From: Pedobacter psychrodurus
GTDB lineage: Bacteria; Bacteroidota; Bacteroidia; Sphingobacteriales; Sphingobacteriaceae
DNA: 64,000 nt
Assembly: GCF_004331735.1 (NCBI RefSeq)
Contig: NZ_SJSO01000011.1
Span: 113,572-177,571, forward strand
Direction: 5' to 3'
In this document: one piece after another, positions 16,282-24,640 of the stretch
How the letters are laid out: the number at the start of each line of letters is the position of its first letter
How positions within the stretch are numbered: the first letter of the stretch is position 1
Translations under genes and position numbers: made by a program
The notes under the pieces: generated by a model
The model's database searches: none
Told to the model about the DNA's origin: nothing
Seen by the model: only the letters and a program-made list of their open reading frames with translations

Positions 16282-16323
16282 TTAAATAATTAAACCGATT
16301 TCTTGTTTTGATTTTTTATACAT
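16282..16323 (-). pseudogene. Remnant of a third DUF2975-like 3' end
   Basis: On the minus strand this reads MYKKSKQEIGLII and a stop, closely like the KLKQENDLTI tails of the two genes downstream. A TAG codon interrupts the same frame seven codons upstream, and no longer frame exists. I read it as the decayed tail of a paralogue. The surrounding 454 bases (16235-16688) otherwise hold AT-rich DNA and the rpoD promoter. Confidence 0.35.
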
Positions 16324-16644
16324 ACAACCTGACAAAAACTACATGATGAAAAACACCAGAAAATAAGGATCTAGTTATTTACTTTAAATAGTTGAAAATT
16401 CAAGAAACGTCATGTTTATTTAATTATTTATAGCGCAAACATAAATAATAAATTATTATAATTCAAAATATATTTATTGATCTACAATAAATATTATTCG
16501 AAAAGCAATCATAATGCAGTTATTTAAACAAATAATGTCAGAATTTAATTTGGAATGGTTTTTGCTATAAGTAAAACTATAAAAAACTTGTGCAAACAGT
16601 AACATTTTCAGCATTTTATCCTTTCGGATTGCTATACAATTTCG

Positions 16645-16652
16645 TAACTTTG
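16645..16652 (+). promoter_or_regulatory. rpoD promoter, -7 element
   Basis: TAACTTTG fits the Bacteroidota -7 consensus TAnnTTTG. At the expected distance upstream stands TTTC (16622-16625) rather than TTTG. The ATG follows 36 bases after the -7 element. Confidence 0.55.
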
Positions 16653-16688
16653 CACACTCAATAATTAAAGAGCACACAATTCGTATAA

Positions 16689-17549
16689 ATGAGACAACTC
16701 AAGATAACGCAATCCATTACCAACCGTGAAAGTCAGTCATTAGATAAATACCTGCACGAAATTGGCAAAGTAGATTTAATAACAGCAGAAGAGGAAGTAA
16801 TTTTAGCAAGGAAGATTCGTGAGGGCGATCAGGCTGCATTAGAGCGATTGACTAAAACCAACTTGCGTTTCGTTGTTTCTGTTGCAAAACAATATCAAAA
16901 TCAGGGTTTAACCTTAGGTGATTTAATCAATGAAGGTAACTTAGGTTTAATTAAGGCGGCAAAACGTTTTGATGAGACCAAAGGTTTCAAATTCATTTCT
17001 TATGCCGTTTGGTGGATTCGTCAATCTATTTTGCAGGCAATTGCCGAGCAAAGCCGTATTGTACGTTTACCTTTAAACCAAGTAGGTTCGTTAAGCAAAA
17101 TCAGTAAAGCTTTCTCTAAATTAGAGCAAGAATATGAGCGTGAGCCTTCTCCAGAAGAACTTGCTGATATTTTAGAAACTACAGTGGATAAAATTTCGGA
17201 CACTCTAAGTAACTCTGGTCGCCACGTATCAATGGATGCTCCTTTTGTTCAAGGTGAAGAAAATACATTATTAGATGTATTGGAGAACCACGAACCAAAT
17301 ACAGATAGTTCATTGATTAACGAATCTTTATCAGAAGAAATTAAACGTTCTTTATCTACTTTAACTGAAAGAGAAAGAGAAATTATCGTTTTATTCTTCG
17401 GCTTAGGCTCTAATCACCCCCTTTCTCTAGAAGAAATTGGCGAGAAGTTTAATTTAACTCGCGAACGTGTTCGTCAGATTAAGGATAAAGCGTTACAACG
17501 TTTACGTCATACTTCAAGAAGTAAAATCTTAAAATCTTACTTAGGATAG
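16689..17549 (+). CDS. rpoD: Primary RNA polymerase sigma factor (Bacteroidota type)
   Basis: A 286-aa group 1 sigma-70 factor of the short Bacteroidota type (SigABfr), without the long acidic region 1.1 of E. coli. It shows region 1.2 ([25 protein letters not shown]), region 2 ([38 protein letters not shown] and [13 protein letters not shown]), region 3 ([28 protein letters not shown]) and region 4 ([15 protein letters not shown] and [28 protein letters not shown]). It directs transcription from TTTG/TAnnTTTG promoters like those in this window. It stands alone, with a terminator downstream. Confidence 0.97.
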   Translation: MRQLKITQSITNRESQSLDKYLHEIGKVDLITAEEEVILARKIREGDQAALERLTKTNLRFVVSVAKQYQNQGLTLGDLINEGNLGLIKAAKRFDETKGFKFISYAVWWIRQSILQAIAEQSRIVRLPLNQVGSLSKISKAFSKLEQEYEREPSPEELADILETTVDKISDTLSNSGRHVSMDAPFVQGEENTLLDVLENHEPNTDSSLINESLSEEIKRSLSTLTEREREIIVLFFGLGSNHPLSLEEIGEKFNLTRERVRQIKDKALQRLRHTSRSKILKSYLG

Positions 17550-17573
17550 GAAATTAGATTCATATAAATATTA

Positions 17574-17602
17574 AAAGATCGGCAAATGCCGGTCTTTTTT
17601 TT
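17574..17602 (+). terminator. Terminator after rpoD
   Basis: The stem AGATCGGCA / TGCCGGTCT (one G-T pair) with an AA loop is followed by eight T. Confidence 0.85.
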
Positions 17603-17635
17603 GTCTATACCATTTATTTCTAATTGTGCTTATTA

Positions 17636-17880
17636 AGATCCTGAAACAAGTTCAGGAGGACGATTATCCTAACTTGATGCGTCATGCTGATATGATAGCT
17701 ATCGGATTTTTAACATCTTTTTCAACTCAATAAAAAGTTATCAATAAAAGATTCTAAAAATGAGTCGTCATTGCGAGGAGGAACGACGAAGCAATCTTTC
17801 CTATTTGCGACAAGATTGCTTCATCCGATGAAAAATAATTCAGATCAAAAAGATCCTGAAACAAGTTCAGGATGACGATT
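17636..17880. repeat. Composite of GTCAT/ATGACG and TTCAGGA intergenic repeats
   Basis: Two copies of GATCCTGAAACAAGTTCAGGA (near 17637 and 17851) flank a GTCATTGCGAGGAGG...GAAGCAATC...GATTGCTTC module and a GATAGCTATCGGA core. Similar pieces occur at 23.0-23.3 kb. The 358 bases between rpoD and amn hold this and the terminator only. Confidence 0.65.
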
Positions 17881-17907
17881 CTTTAATTATAACAGCGCTA
17901 TTTTATT

Positions 17908-18771
17908 CTAAAACAACAAGTGTTTTACGGTTAATCCATTATTGATTAATTGCTTCAATGAGTCGATACCAATGCGCAAATGGGTTTCTACATACTTTTC
18001 AGTTACACTGCTATCGCTTTCTGCAGTTTTAACACCTTCAGGAATCATGGGTTGATCGGAAACTAAAAGCAATGCGCCAGCTGGGATTTTATTGGCAAAA
18101 GCCGTGGTAAAAACCGTAGCTGTTTCCATATCTACAGCCATCGCCCTTAAAGTTTTCAAGTATTTTTTAAATTCTTTATCGTGTTCCCAAACCCTGCGGT
18201 TAGTGGTATAACAGGTTCCGGTCCAATAATCTCTACCATGATCGCGTATGGTTGTAGAAATCGCTTTCTGTAAAGCGAAAGCTGGCAAGGCAGGCACTTC
18301 AGCTGGAAGATAATCATTTGAAGTACCTTCTCCCCTAATTGCTGCAATCGGTAAAATTAAATCGCCCAACTGGTTTTTCTTCTTCAAACCGCCGCACTTA
18401 CCTAAAAACAGAACTGCTTTAGGCTTAATGGCCGTCAATAAGTCCATCATTGTCGCAGCTAAAGGACTCCCCATACCAAAGTTGATAATCGTAATGCCAT
18501 TTGCAGTAACACTTTGCATAGGCTTATCTAAACCCATAATCGGCGCATTATCATTCCACTCCGAAAACATGGTTACATACTTACTGAAATTGGTTAGCAG
18601 AATATAATCTCCAAATTGATCTAACGGCCTGCCCGTATAACGTGGCAACCAGTTTTTAACAATTTCATCTTTCGATTTTAATCCTGATTTAACGGGACTT
18701 TCTACTTCTTTTATTTTTTTTGATTTCTCTAAAATGGCTTCGTCTTTTTTTACGTCTTTTTCTTCATTCAT
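17908..18771 (-). CDS. amn: AMP nucleosidase
   Basis: A PNP/UDP-phosphorylase-fold enzyme expected to hydrolyse AMP to adenine and ribose 5-phosphate. The 287 aa contain YTGRPLDQFGDYILLTNFSKYV, TIINFGMGSPLAATMMDLL, VLFLGKCGGLKKKNQLGDLILP, IRGEGTSNDYLP and MAVDMETATVFTTAFANKIPAGALLLVSDQP, which match the Bacteroidota AMP nucleosidases. The start is set at the ATG of MNEEKDVKKDE; a GTG/ATG-type extension 11 codons upstream only translates a GCG-rich intergenic repeat. A charged linker of about 45 residues precedes the domain. It lies downstream of clpX and is separated from it by a terminator. Confidence 0.88.
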   Translation of the reverse strand: MNEEKDVKKDEAILEKSKKIKEVESPVKSGLKSKDEIVKNWLPRYTGRPLDQFGDYILLTNFSKYVTMFSEWNDNAPIMGLDKPMQSVTANGITIINFGMGSPLAATMMDLLTAIKPKAVLFLGKCGGLKKKNQLGDLILPIAAIRGEGTSNDYLPAEVPALPAFALQKAISTTIRDHGRDYWTGTCYTTNRRVWEHDKEFKKYLKTLRAMAVDMETATVFTTAFANKIPAGALLLVSDQPMIPEGVKTAESDSSVTEKYVETHLRIGIDSLKQLINNGLTVKHLLF

Positions 18772-18783
18772 ATTTTTTAGTTT

Positions 18784-18812
18784 AGAGCCTGGCGCATGGC
18801 GCAAAGCGTTAA
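18784..18812. repeat. GGCGC-type repeat fragment upstream of amn
   Basis: CCTGGCGCATGGCGCAAAGCG, a diverged fragment of the GCGTTTGGCG family found between the permease genes. Confidence 0.4.
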
Positions 18813-18829
18813 CAATACTATATTACAAA

Positions 18830-18857
18830 AAATCCCCCCGCTTTCGCGAGAGGATTT
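18830..18857 (-). terminator. Terminator after clpX
   Basis: On the minus strand, AAATCCTCTCGC pairs with GCGGGGGGATTT around a GAAA loop (12 bp with two G-T pairs), followed by a T run. Confidence 0.85.
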
Positions 18858-18863
18858 GAATTT

Positions 18864-20102
18864 TTAAGCAACCTGCAACTTTTTAAAGTCGGCTTTTTCA
18901 AATTTTTCTATCGCATAATCGAGATTGATGTGCAATTCCTTGACATCCGTCTGCGTTGGTGTATCAAACATCGCATCCAACATAATCGCTTCGCAGATTG
19001 ATCTTAAACCACGGGCTCCTAGTTTATATTCCATTGCTTTATCCACAATAAAATCTAAAACGTCATCCTCAAAAATCAACTTAACATCTTCATAAGCAAA
19101 AAGCTTCACATATTGCTTGATCAATGAGTTTTTAGGTGCTGTTAAAATGTTTCTTAACGATTCTTTATCCAATGGGTTTAAGTGAGAAAGAACTGGTACA
19201 CGACCAATTAATTCCGGAATTAATCCAAAAGATTTTAAATCCTGAGGTGTAATATACTTATAAAGATTTTTAAGATCTAAAACTGTCTCATCTTTCTTTA
19301 CTTTATAACCTACAGCTTGCGTGCGTAAACGATTGGCAATTTTGCGTTCAATACCATCAAATGCGCCACCACAGATAAATAGAATATTATTCGTATTTAC
19401 TGGGATCATTTTCTGATCTGGGTGCTTACGTCCGCCCTGAGGTGGAACATTTACAACCGTACCTTCTAAGATTTTCAATAAAGCCTGCTGAACACCTTCT
19501 CCCGATACATCACGTGTAATGGATGGGTTATCACTTTTACGCGCTACTTTATCTACCTCATCAATGTAAACGATACCGCGTTCAGCAGCCGTTACATCAT
19601 AATCAGCAGCCTGAAGCAAGCGCGTTAAAATACTTTCAACATCTTCACCTACATAACCTGCTTCGGTTAAAACAGTTGCATCACAGATACAGAATGGCAC
19701 ATGCAAAATTTTTGCAATGGTTTTAGCCAAAAGTGTTTTACCAGTACCTGTTTCGCCCACTAACATGATATTTGATTTTTCAATCTCGATCTCGTCTTTA
19801 TCAACTTTTTGATTTAAACGTTTGTAATGGTTGTAAACGGCAACGGATAACACCTTTTTAGCATCATCCTGACCAATAACATACTGATCAAGATGTTGTT
19901 TAATTTCAAGAGGCTTTAATAAGTTTATTGCCTCTTGAATATTTTTTGTCCCTTTGGTCCCTAATTCTTGCGCAAGCAATTGATTGGCCTGGGTTACACA
20001 TTTATCGCAGATAAATGCATCCATGCCTTCAATCAACATTAACGTTTCATGCTTGCCAGAATGGCAGAATGAGCAACGGGATTCTTTATTTTGTTTCGCC
20101 AT
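18864..20102 (-). CDS. clpX: ATP-dependent Clp protease ATP-binding subunit ClpX
   Basis: An AAA+ unfoldase that feeds substrates to ClpP; 412 aa from the ATG of MAKQNKESRC. The N-terminal C4 zinc domain (CSFCHSGKHET...FICDKC, residues 10-40) recognises substrates and adaptors. Walker A is GETGTGKT, pore loop 1 is in GYVGEDVES, Walker B is IVYIDEVDK, and sensor and box motifs follow (RVPVLSHLNPLDKESL; KAMEYKLGARGLRSI). A 14-codon upstream extension (MVWLMKCYRETQKK) is unlike ClpX and lies inside clpP. With the chosen start, clpX overlaps the clpP stop by 17 bases, so the two are coupled. Confidence 0.96.
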   Translation of the reverse strand: MAKQNKESRCSFCHSGKHETLMLIEGMDAFICDKCVTQANQLLAQELGTKGTKNIQEAINLLKPLEIKQHLDQYVIGQDDAKKVLSVAVYNHYKRLNQKVDKDEIEIEKSNIMLVGETGTGKTLLAKTIAKILHVPFCICDATVLTEAGYVGEDVESILTRLLQAADYDVTAAERGIVYIDEVDKVARKSDNPSITRDVSGEGVQQALLKILEGTVVNVPPQGGRKHPDQKMIPVNTNNILFICGGAFDGIERKIANRLRTQAVGYKVKKDETVLDLKNLYKYITPQDLKSFGLIPELIGRVPVLSHLNPLDKESLRNILTAPKNSLIKQYVKLFAYEDVKLIFEDDVLDFIVDKAMEYKLGARGLRSICEAIMLDAMFDTPTQTDVKELHINLDYAIEKFEKADFKKLQVA

Positions 20103-20793
20103 CTTTTTTTGCGTTTCTCGATAACACTTCATCAACCATACCAAATCCTTTTGCCTCGTCAGCTGTCATCCAGTAATCGCGATCTGAAGCTTTCTCTACC
20201 CAATCATATGTTTGGCCAGAGTGCTCTGAAATAATATCGTATAATTCTTTTTTCAATTTCAACATCTCTCTCAAGTTGATCTCCATATCAGATGCCACAC
20301 CTTGTGCACCGCCTGATGGTTGGTGAATCATTACTCTTGAGTGAGGTAATGCAGCACGTTTTCCTTTTGCACCAGCTACCAATAAAACTGCCCCCATCGA
20401 TGCAGCCATACCTGTACAAATTGTAGCTACATCTGGCTGTATATATTGCATGGTGTCATAAATACCTAAACCTGCATAAACCGAGCCACCAGGAGAGTTA
20501 ATGTAGATCTGAATATCTCTATCGGCATCTGTTGATTGCAAAAACAACAACTGTGCCTGGATAATGTTTGCATTCTGATCGTAAATGGCATCACCTAAAA
20601 AGATAATACGATCCATCATCAACCTGGAGAAAACATCCATTTGCGCTACATTTAACTGGCGTTCTTCAATGATATATGGTGTCATGCTCTTAGGGTTCAG
20701 ATTAGCCTGAGCAATAAATTTATCTACGTGTAAACCGCCAATTCCCTGATGTTTAACGGCAAATTTTCTGAATTCTTGTGAATCTATGTTCAT
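20086..20793 (-). CDS. clpP: ATP-dependent Clp protease proteolytic subunit
   Basis: The serine peptidase of the ClpXP complex, 235 aa. The oxyanion region INSPGGSVYAG, the catalytic serine in TGMAASMGAVLL and the catalytic histidine in RVMIHQPSGG are intact, followed by DRDYWMTADEAKGFGMVDEVL. The N-terminus is longer than in E. coli, with a possible propeptide before IIEERQLNVAQMDVF, as in other Bacteroidota. It overlaps clpX and is separated from tig by the four-helix-bundle gene. Confidence 0.96.
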   Translation of the reverse strand: MNIDSQEFRKFAVKHQGIGGLHVDKFIAQANLNPKSMTPYIIEERQLNVAQMDVFSRLMMDRIIFLGDAIYDQNANIIQAQLLFLQSTDADRDIQIYINSPGGSVYAGLGIYDTMQYIQPDVATICTGMAASMGAVLLVAGAKGKRAALPHSRVMIHQPSGGAQGVASDMEINLREMLKLKKELYDIISEHSGQTYDWVEKASDRDYWMTADEAKGFGMVDEVLSRNAKKDGETK

Positions 20794-20803
20794 GAGTTAT
20801 AGA

Positions 20804-20830
20804 GTTTGGCGTTTTGCGATAAGCGTTTTT
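20804..20830. repeat. GTTTGGCGT repeat, left flank of the four-helix gene
   Basis: GTTTGGCGTTTTGCGATAAG then CGTTTTT. It is inverted relative to the copy at 21244-21264, so the two bracket the gene between them. Related copies lie between the permease genes. Confidence 0.6.
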
Positions 20831-20852
20831 AAGCCTAAACCAAATACGCGGG

Positions 20853-21212
20853 TTATTTTAATAAATATTTCCTGAAGTTGGTTAATTTCCGTGCCAATTT
20901 ATCTAATTCCTCCAGATAATCATTCAGTTCTGTGTCAGAAATATATTTTCGCCGCTCTAAAACTACTAAAATATTTGCATTTTCAAAGGTTGATCGATGC
21001 GCAATATTCAGATAATGAGCGAATTCCTTATTGGAAATAGAGCCTGAGCCCTCGGCAATATTATTGGATATGCTAAGAGCAGCCCCATTGAGCTGCTCTG
21101 CAAATCTATATTTTTTATCAACTGACAATCGGTCAGCTATATCAAGTAGTTTATCAGTTAATGTTATTGATAACTGCCAAACCTCGAGCGATTGAAATTT
21201 AAATTGAGCCAT
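20853..21212 (-). CDS. Four-helix-bundle (S23/IVP-like) protein
   Basis: A 119-aa helical protein of the family first seen as open frames in 23S rRNA intervening sequences: FQSLEVWQLSITLTDKLLDIADRL, YRFAEQLNGAALSISNNIAEGSGSISNKEFAHYLNIAHRSTFENANIL, then a C-terminal helix. The signatures SISNNIAEGSG and IA-RST-E are clear. The start is the ATG of MAQFKFQ; an 11-codon extension is hydrophobic and unlike the family. It is inserted between tig and clpP, which are usually neighbours, and is flanked by inverted GTTTGGCGT repeats. The function is unknown. Confidence 0.85.
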   Translation of the reverse strand: MAQFKFQSLEVWQLSITLTDKLLDIADRLSVDKKYRFAEQLNGAALSISNNIAEGSGSISNKEFAHYLNIAHRSTFENANILVVLERRKYISDTELNDYLEELDKLARKLTNFRKYLLK

Positions 21213-21243
21213 AACTAAATATAGGAATAGCACAATCATTTTC

Positions 21244-21264
21244 AAAACGCCTTACGCCAAACGC
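21244..21264. repeat. ACGCCAAAC repeat, right flank of the four-helix gene
   Basis: AAACGCCTTACGCCAAACGC. On the minus strand it begins GCGTTTGGCGT, matching the start of the left-flank copy in inverted orientation. Confidence 0.6.
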
Positions 21265-21265
21265 A

Positions 21266-22615
21266 TTACTTTTTATCAAGCGCAATAAACTTATCGTACT
21301 CAATATCTTTTTGCTCTAAAGTAACAATAGATTTGATTTGTTCGAAAGTTTTTAATGCCTTTACCTCTTCGAAAACACGGTTAGCATTTTCTTTTTCCTG
21401 CAAAAATTGAACTGCATATTGAGCCAATTGATCTTCAGGAAGTGGACTTGGGCTGTACATTCTAAATTGAGCATCTAATTTAGCTTTAGCTGCCTGAACT
21501 ACATCTTCATATTTAATTTCGATGCTGTTATCTTTAATGATTTTGTTTTCAATTAAAGTCCATTTAAGGTTTTTAGCGAAATCATCATAACCTTCTGCTA
21601 ACTCTTCGTCGGTTAATTTTTCATTTGTAGCCTTTAACCAGCGACGTAAAAATTCATCAGGCAATTCGAAGTTGTGTTTAGTTAAAAGTGCTTCATAAAT
21701 ATCGTTCGATAATTTACGCTCCGCATCTTGTTTGAACATACTTTCTACTTCCTCAGTAATTTTCGCTCTGAAACCCGCTTCGTCAGTTACGGTACCTTCA
21801 CCAAATAATTTATCAAAAAACTCTTGGTTTAAGTCAGACTCCTCTAAACGGTTCACATTTTTAACGTGAAGTTTAAAGTTTGCTTTTAATTCTGCTGCTT
21901 CTTCTTCAGAAATGTTTAAAGCTTTAGCAATTACCGCCGCATCTTCTAATGCTTTTTGGATATCGATCGTAACTTCATCATCTTTCTTTAAACCGATCAA
22001 CGATTTAAGGATTTTTTTATCTTTAACCTGATCTAAACGAATAGTTGCCGTACTGGTAATTCCACCTTCAACAGCAGTACCATCAGCAGCTACCTGAGTT
22101 AATTCGGTATATAAAACGTCATCATCAGCCGAAACCTCAGGATTAGTCATTTTACCATAACTGCGACGAATATTTTTGATACGGCTTTCTAAAGTTTCTT
22201 GATCAGCCTTAACAACATATTCGGTAAATTTATCTTTAGATGAAACGTTTACATCAAAAGCAGGCGCTAAACCCAATTCATAATCAAACTCAAAATCATC
22301 TGTATTATCCCATTTAAATTCGCGTTCATCGTCCATTTTAGGAAGCGGTTGACCTAAAATTTCTAATTTTTGCTCAGCAATGTAGTTAGATAAAGTATCG
22401 TTTAACAAGCTGTTAACCTCTTCTACCAAGATACTTTTACCGTACATTTTTTTAATGTGGGCAGCAGGAACCATTCCTTTACGGAAACCAGGTAATTGTG
22501 CTTTTTTAGCTTGATCTTTAATGGCTTTCTCTACTTTTCCAGTATAATCTGCAGGTGCAATTTTGATTTTTACAACAGCATTTAAGTTGCCGGTTTTTTC
22601 CTGTGTAATATTCAT
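21266..22615 (-). CDS. tig: Trigger factor
   Basis: A ribosome-associated chaperone, 449 aa from the ATG of MNITQEKTGNL. The N-terminal ribosome-binding domain carries the signature PGFRKG (about residue 45). The middle region (VSADDDVLYTELTQVAADG) takes the place of the FKBP-type PPIase domain and lacks its obvious active-site residues, as is common in Bacteroidota. The C-terminal chaperone domain follows (LKANFKLHVKNVNRLEE; LPDEFLRRWLKATNEKLTDEE). The upstream 10-codon extension (MHISILISDK) reads a leader of ATGAGATTTGAGA-like repeats and is rejected. It is normally followed by clpP and clpX, here after an inserted gene. Confidence 0.92.
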   Translation of the reverse strand: MNITQEKTGNLNAVVKIKIAPADYTGKVEKAIKDQAKKAQLPGFRKGMVPAAHIKKMYGKSILVEEVNSLLNDTLSNYIAEQKLEILGQPLPKMDDEREFKWDNTDDFEFDYELGLAPAFDVNVSSKDKFTEYVVKADQETLESRIKNIRRSYGKMTNPEVSADDDVLYTELTQVAADGTAVEGGITSTATIRLDQVKDKKILKSLIGLKKDDEVTIDIQKALEDAAVIAKALNISEEEAAELKANFKLHVKNVNRLEESDLNQEFFDKLFGEGTVTDEAGFRAKITEEVESMFKQDAERKLSNDIYEALLTKHNFELPDEFLRRWLKATNEKLTDEELAEGYDDFAKNLKWTLIENKIIKDNSIEIKYEDVVQAAKAKLDAQFRMYSPSPLPEDQLAQYAVQFLQEKENANRVFEEVKALKTFEQIKSIVTLEQKDIEYDKFIALDKK

Positions 22616-22621
22616 TTTATC

Positions 22622-22680
22622 AGATATGAGTATTGAGATGTGCAATTAGATTTGAGTTCGAGACATGAGATTTGAGACAA
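22622..22680. repeat. GATTTGAGA-type short repeats upstream of tig
   Basis: Degenerate units GATATGAGTATTGAGA, GATTTGAGTTCGAGA and CATGAGATTTGAGACA in a row. Simple intergenic repeat with no gene. Confidence 0.45.
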
Positions 22681-22730
22681 ATGCCACACATCGCTTCAAT
22701 TAAACAGCACATCAATTTTTATTTAATCAA

Positions 22731-22771
22731 TGTTTTAAAAAACAAAACCGTTCCGATTAATATCGGAACGG
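22731..22771 (-). terminator. Terminator after tRNA-Leu
   Basis: A perfect 10-bp stem CCGTTCCGAT / ATCGGAACGG with a 4-base loop. On the minus strand it is followed by a T-rich stretch, and it lies 13 bases after the tRNA 3' end. Confidence 0.85.
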
Positions 22772-22783
22772 CTTCATTTGTAG

Positions 22784-22865
22784 TGCGGATGAAGGGACTC
22801 GAACCCCCACGCCGTGAAGCGCCAGATCCTAAGTCTGGTGCGGCTACCAATTACGCCACATCCGC
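22784..22865 (-). tRNA. tRNA-Leu, anticodon TAG
   Basis: On the minus strand, acceptor GCGGATG pairs with CATCCGC. The anticodon stem-loop is CCAGA-CTTAGGA-TCTGG with TAG at positions 34-36, a variable arm lies after it, and the T loop is GGTTCGAGTCC. The discriminator base is A and CCA is not encoded. The class II variable arm and TAG anticodon give leucine (CUA/CUN codons). Confidence 0.95.
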
Positions 22866-23043
22866 AATTAGGATTTATTTTGGATTGCAAAGATAGGAAC
22901 TAGATTGAATAATCAAAAATATATGTGCGAAATTGTCAAATATTTTTGATCAAAAAAGCTAAGTCATTAAGGTTGAAGGAGAAAAAATTCAATAAAATAT
23001 TTAGAATTATTATCCTGCATCTGACATATTACTTAAAAGGTTA

Positions 23044-23134
23044 GTCATCCTGAGGGATAATTTATTGTATAAAAATCAATATAGATGACAGAGTATTTTT
23101 TTTTGCAGTAATAGGCTGCGAGGAATCGTCATTG
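23044..23134 (+). repeat. 91-bp dispersed repeat, copy A
   Basis: It begins GTCATCCTGAGGG, contains TTATTGTATAAAAATCAATA and a T tract, and ends GGAATCGTCATTG. An inverted copy at 61799-61887 differs at only a handful of positions. There is no coding capacity. Confidence 0.85.
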
Positions 23135-23245
23135 CGAGAAGGCTTTTTCAGCCGACGAAGCAATCTTACAACAATCGCTACTAGCGTGCGCTTTAAGATT
23201 GCTTCATTCCTAGCATCCGATAGCTATCGGATGACGACCTTTCTA
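23128..23245. repeat. GTCATTGCGAG...GATGACG module
   Basis: It joins copy A. It starts GTCATTGCGAGAAGG, carries GAAGCAATC and its inverted partner GATTGCTTC, then the palindrome TCCGATAGCTATCGGA and GATGACG. The same parts occur at 17.7 kb. The 498 bases between the tRNA and the lipoprotein gene hold only these repeats. Confidence 0.65.
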
Positions 23246-23363
23246 TGGATTCTGTCAATGGTAGCTTGTTTCAGGATCTTATTAAAAATAATTCAACATA
23301 GATAGATGCCAAAACAAGTTCATCAGAACTCATATGTAGAGAGAATAATTAAGATCTTAGCCA

Positions 23364-23666
23364 TTAAAATTTCACCAATGTTACATCGATAAGCTCTGGG
23401 CCACCTTCTAATGGATAACCAGAAACTTTCTTCCCTTTTATGGTAACTTTCTTATCTAAATAAGTATCCAGATTTATGGTTGCACTTTTTAAGGCATAGC
23501 TTTTATTATCGGCTTTAAGCAGATGTGTACCATATTGAAAGGTCGTCATTCCTAATTTTTCAATAGTCCCACTTGCTGTAACAGTGCCAGTGGAGTTTCC
23601 ACTTTTCATAGAACTGCAACCAGAAATTATGGCTACGAATAGGGAAAGAATTAATATTTTTTTCAT
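23364..23666 (-). CDS. Small lipoprotein, 100 aa
   Basis: A signal peptide with lipobox (AIISGC, Cys17) followed by an OB-fold-like beta-rich domain (GTIEKLGMTTFQYGTHLLKADNKSYALKS and LDKKVTIKGKKVSGYP). Such small folds bind ligands or proteins in the envelope; no specific function can be given. It seems monocistronic. Confidence 0.65.
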   Translation of the reverse strand: MKKILILSLFVAIISGCSSMKSGNSTGTVTASGTIEKLGMTTFQYGTHLLKADNKSYALKSATINLDTYLDKKVTIKGKKVSGYPLEGGPELIDVTLVKF

Positions 23667-23752
23667 TGGGCTTATGTTTTTTATTGGTGATGGTATGATA
23701 ACGGGATAATTTAATGGTGTGCTACAAATTACAAAAATTTAATCGCCAAAAA

Positions 23753-24550
23753 CTAATAAAGTTCTTTTTGGAATTCGAAAAAATATTGAACGGCTTTAAC
23801 CAGCCTGCTTCCATACCAGCTAAACATCTCTCCATCAACAAGCATAATTTTTACACCTGGAATGGCAGCTTGTATTTCTTCAATATGCTTTTCGCCAAAA
23901 GGATAGGGCTCGGAAGACAGTAAAATAAGTTCACAGTTTAAAGTTTTCAGTTCATCTAGTGTTACCGCTGGATAACGGTCTTGTTTGATCACATTCGTCA
24001 TTCCGTTAATTAACAATGTATCATCAATAAATGTATTTTTTCCAGCTGCCATGTAGGGTTTGCGCCAGATGAGATAAGCTACTTTTTTATCAATGTGATG
24101 TTGAAGTGCAAGTATTTTTAGATCATTGAATCCGGCAGAAATTAAATGGTTAAGGTAACCGGCTTCTGGTTCACGATCTACCAGCGCCCCTATTTGGCCA
24201 ATAGTCTTCATGGCATCATCTAAAGTGAAAATATCGCTCATCCAAACAGGAAAGTATATCGCAAGCTCTTCTATATCACTTTGCGTATTTTCTTCTTTGT
24301 TCCCAATAATCAAATCGGGTTTTAAATCTTTGATTAAATCGATATTGAGTTTTTTTGTTCCACCTACCTTGGTTCTTGCCGCAAATTTTTCTATCGGATG
24401 GATGCAGAATTTGGTCAATCCGATAATTTCCTGATCCAATCCCAAGTCAAATAACAATTCTGTTTGTGAAGGCACAACAGAAATAATCCGTTTAGGAGGA
24501 AAATTGATAGAAATTTCCCTGCCCATTTGATCGATAAAGGACTTTTGCAT
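23753..24550 (-). CDS. BtuF-like helical-backbone metal/cobalamin receptor without signal peptide
   Basis: A 265-aa protein of the periplasmic binding-protein class that binds vitamin B12 or iron chelates: RIISVVPSQTELLFDLGLDQEIIGLTKFCIHP, PDLIIGNKEENTQ, then a long backbone helix and LIWRKPYMAAGKNTFIDDTL. The start is the ATG of MQKSFIDQMG, since the longer frame opens with TTG. No signal peptide is visible, which is odd for this family, and no permease or ATPase is next to it. It could be a cytoplasmic ligand-binding protein or have a mis-set start, but no upstream hydrophobic stretch is available. Confidence 0.75.
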   Translation of the reverse strand: MQKSFIDQMGREISINFPPKRIISVVPSQTELLFDLGLDQEIIGLTKFCIHPIEKFAARTKVGGTKKLNIDLIKDLKPDLIIGNKEENTQSDIEELAIYFPVWMSDIFTLDDAMKTIGQIGALVDREPEAGYLNHLISAGFNDLKILALQHHIDKKVAYLIWRKPYMAAGKNTFIDDTLLINGMTNVIKQDRYPAVTLDELKTLNCELILLSSEPYPFGEKHIEEIQAAIPGVKIMLVDGEMFSWYGSRLVKAVQYFFEFQKELY

Positions 24551-24640
24551 GTGCAAATATATGATTTAGGGAAGATTAGCCTATTTAAATAATGTGTTTA
24601 GGCTGTTACTTATCAACGATTCTACTACAGCAGGCGCTAT

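Noticed and set aside
16474..16677. 67-codon minus-strand frame between the DUF2975 and rpoD genes
   Set aside because: It overlaps the rpoD promoter, has a random-looking composition and no family signature.
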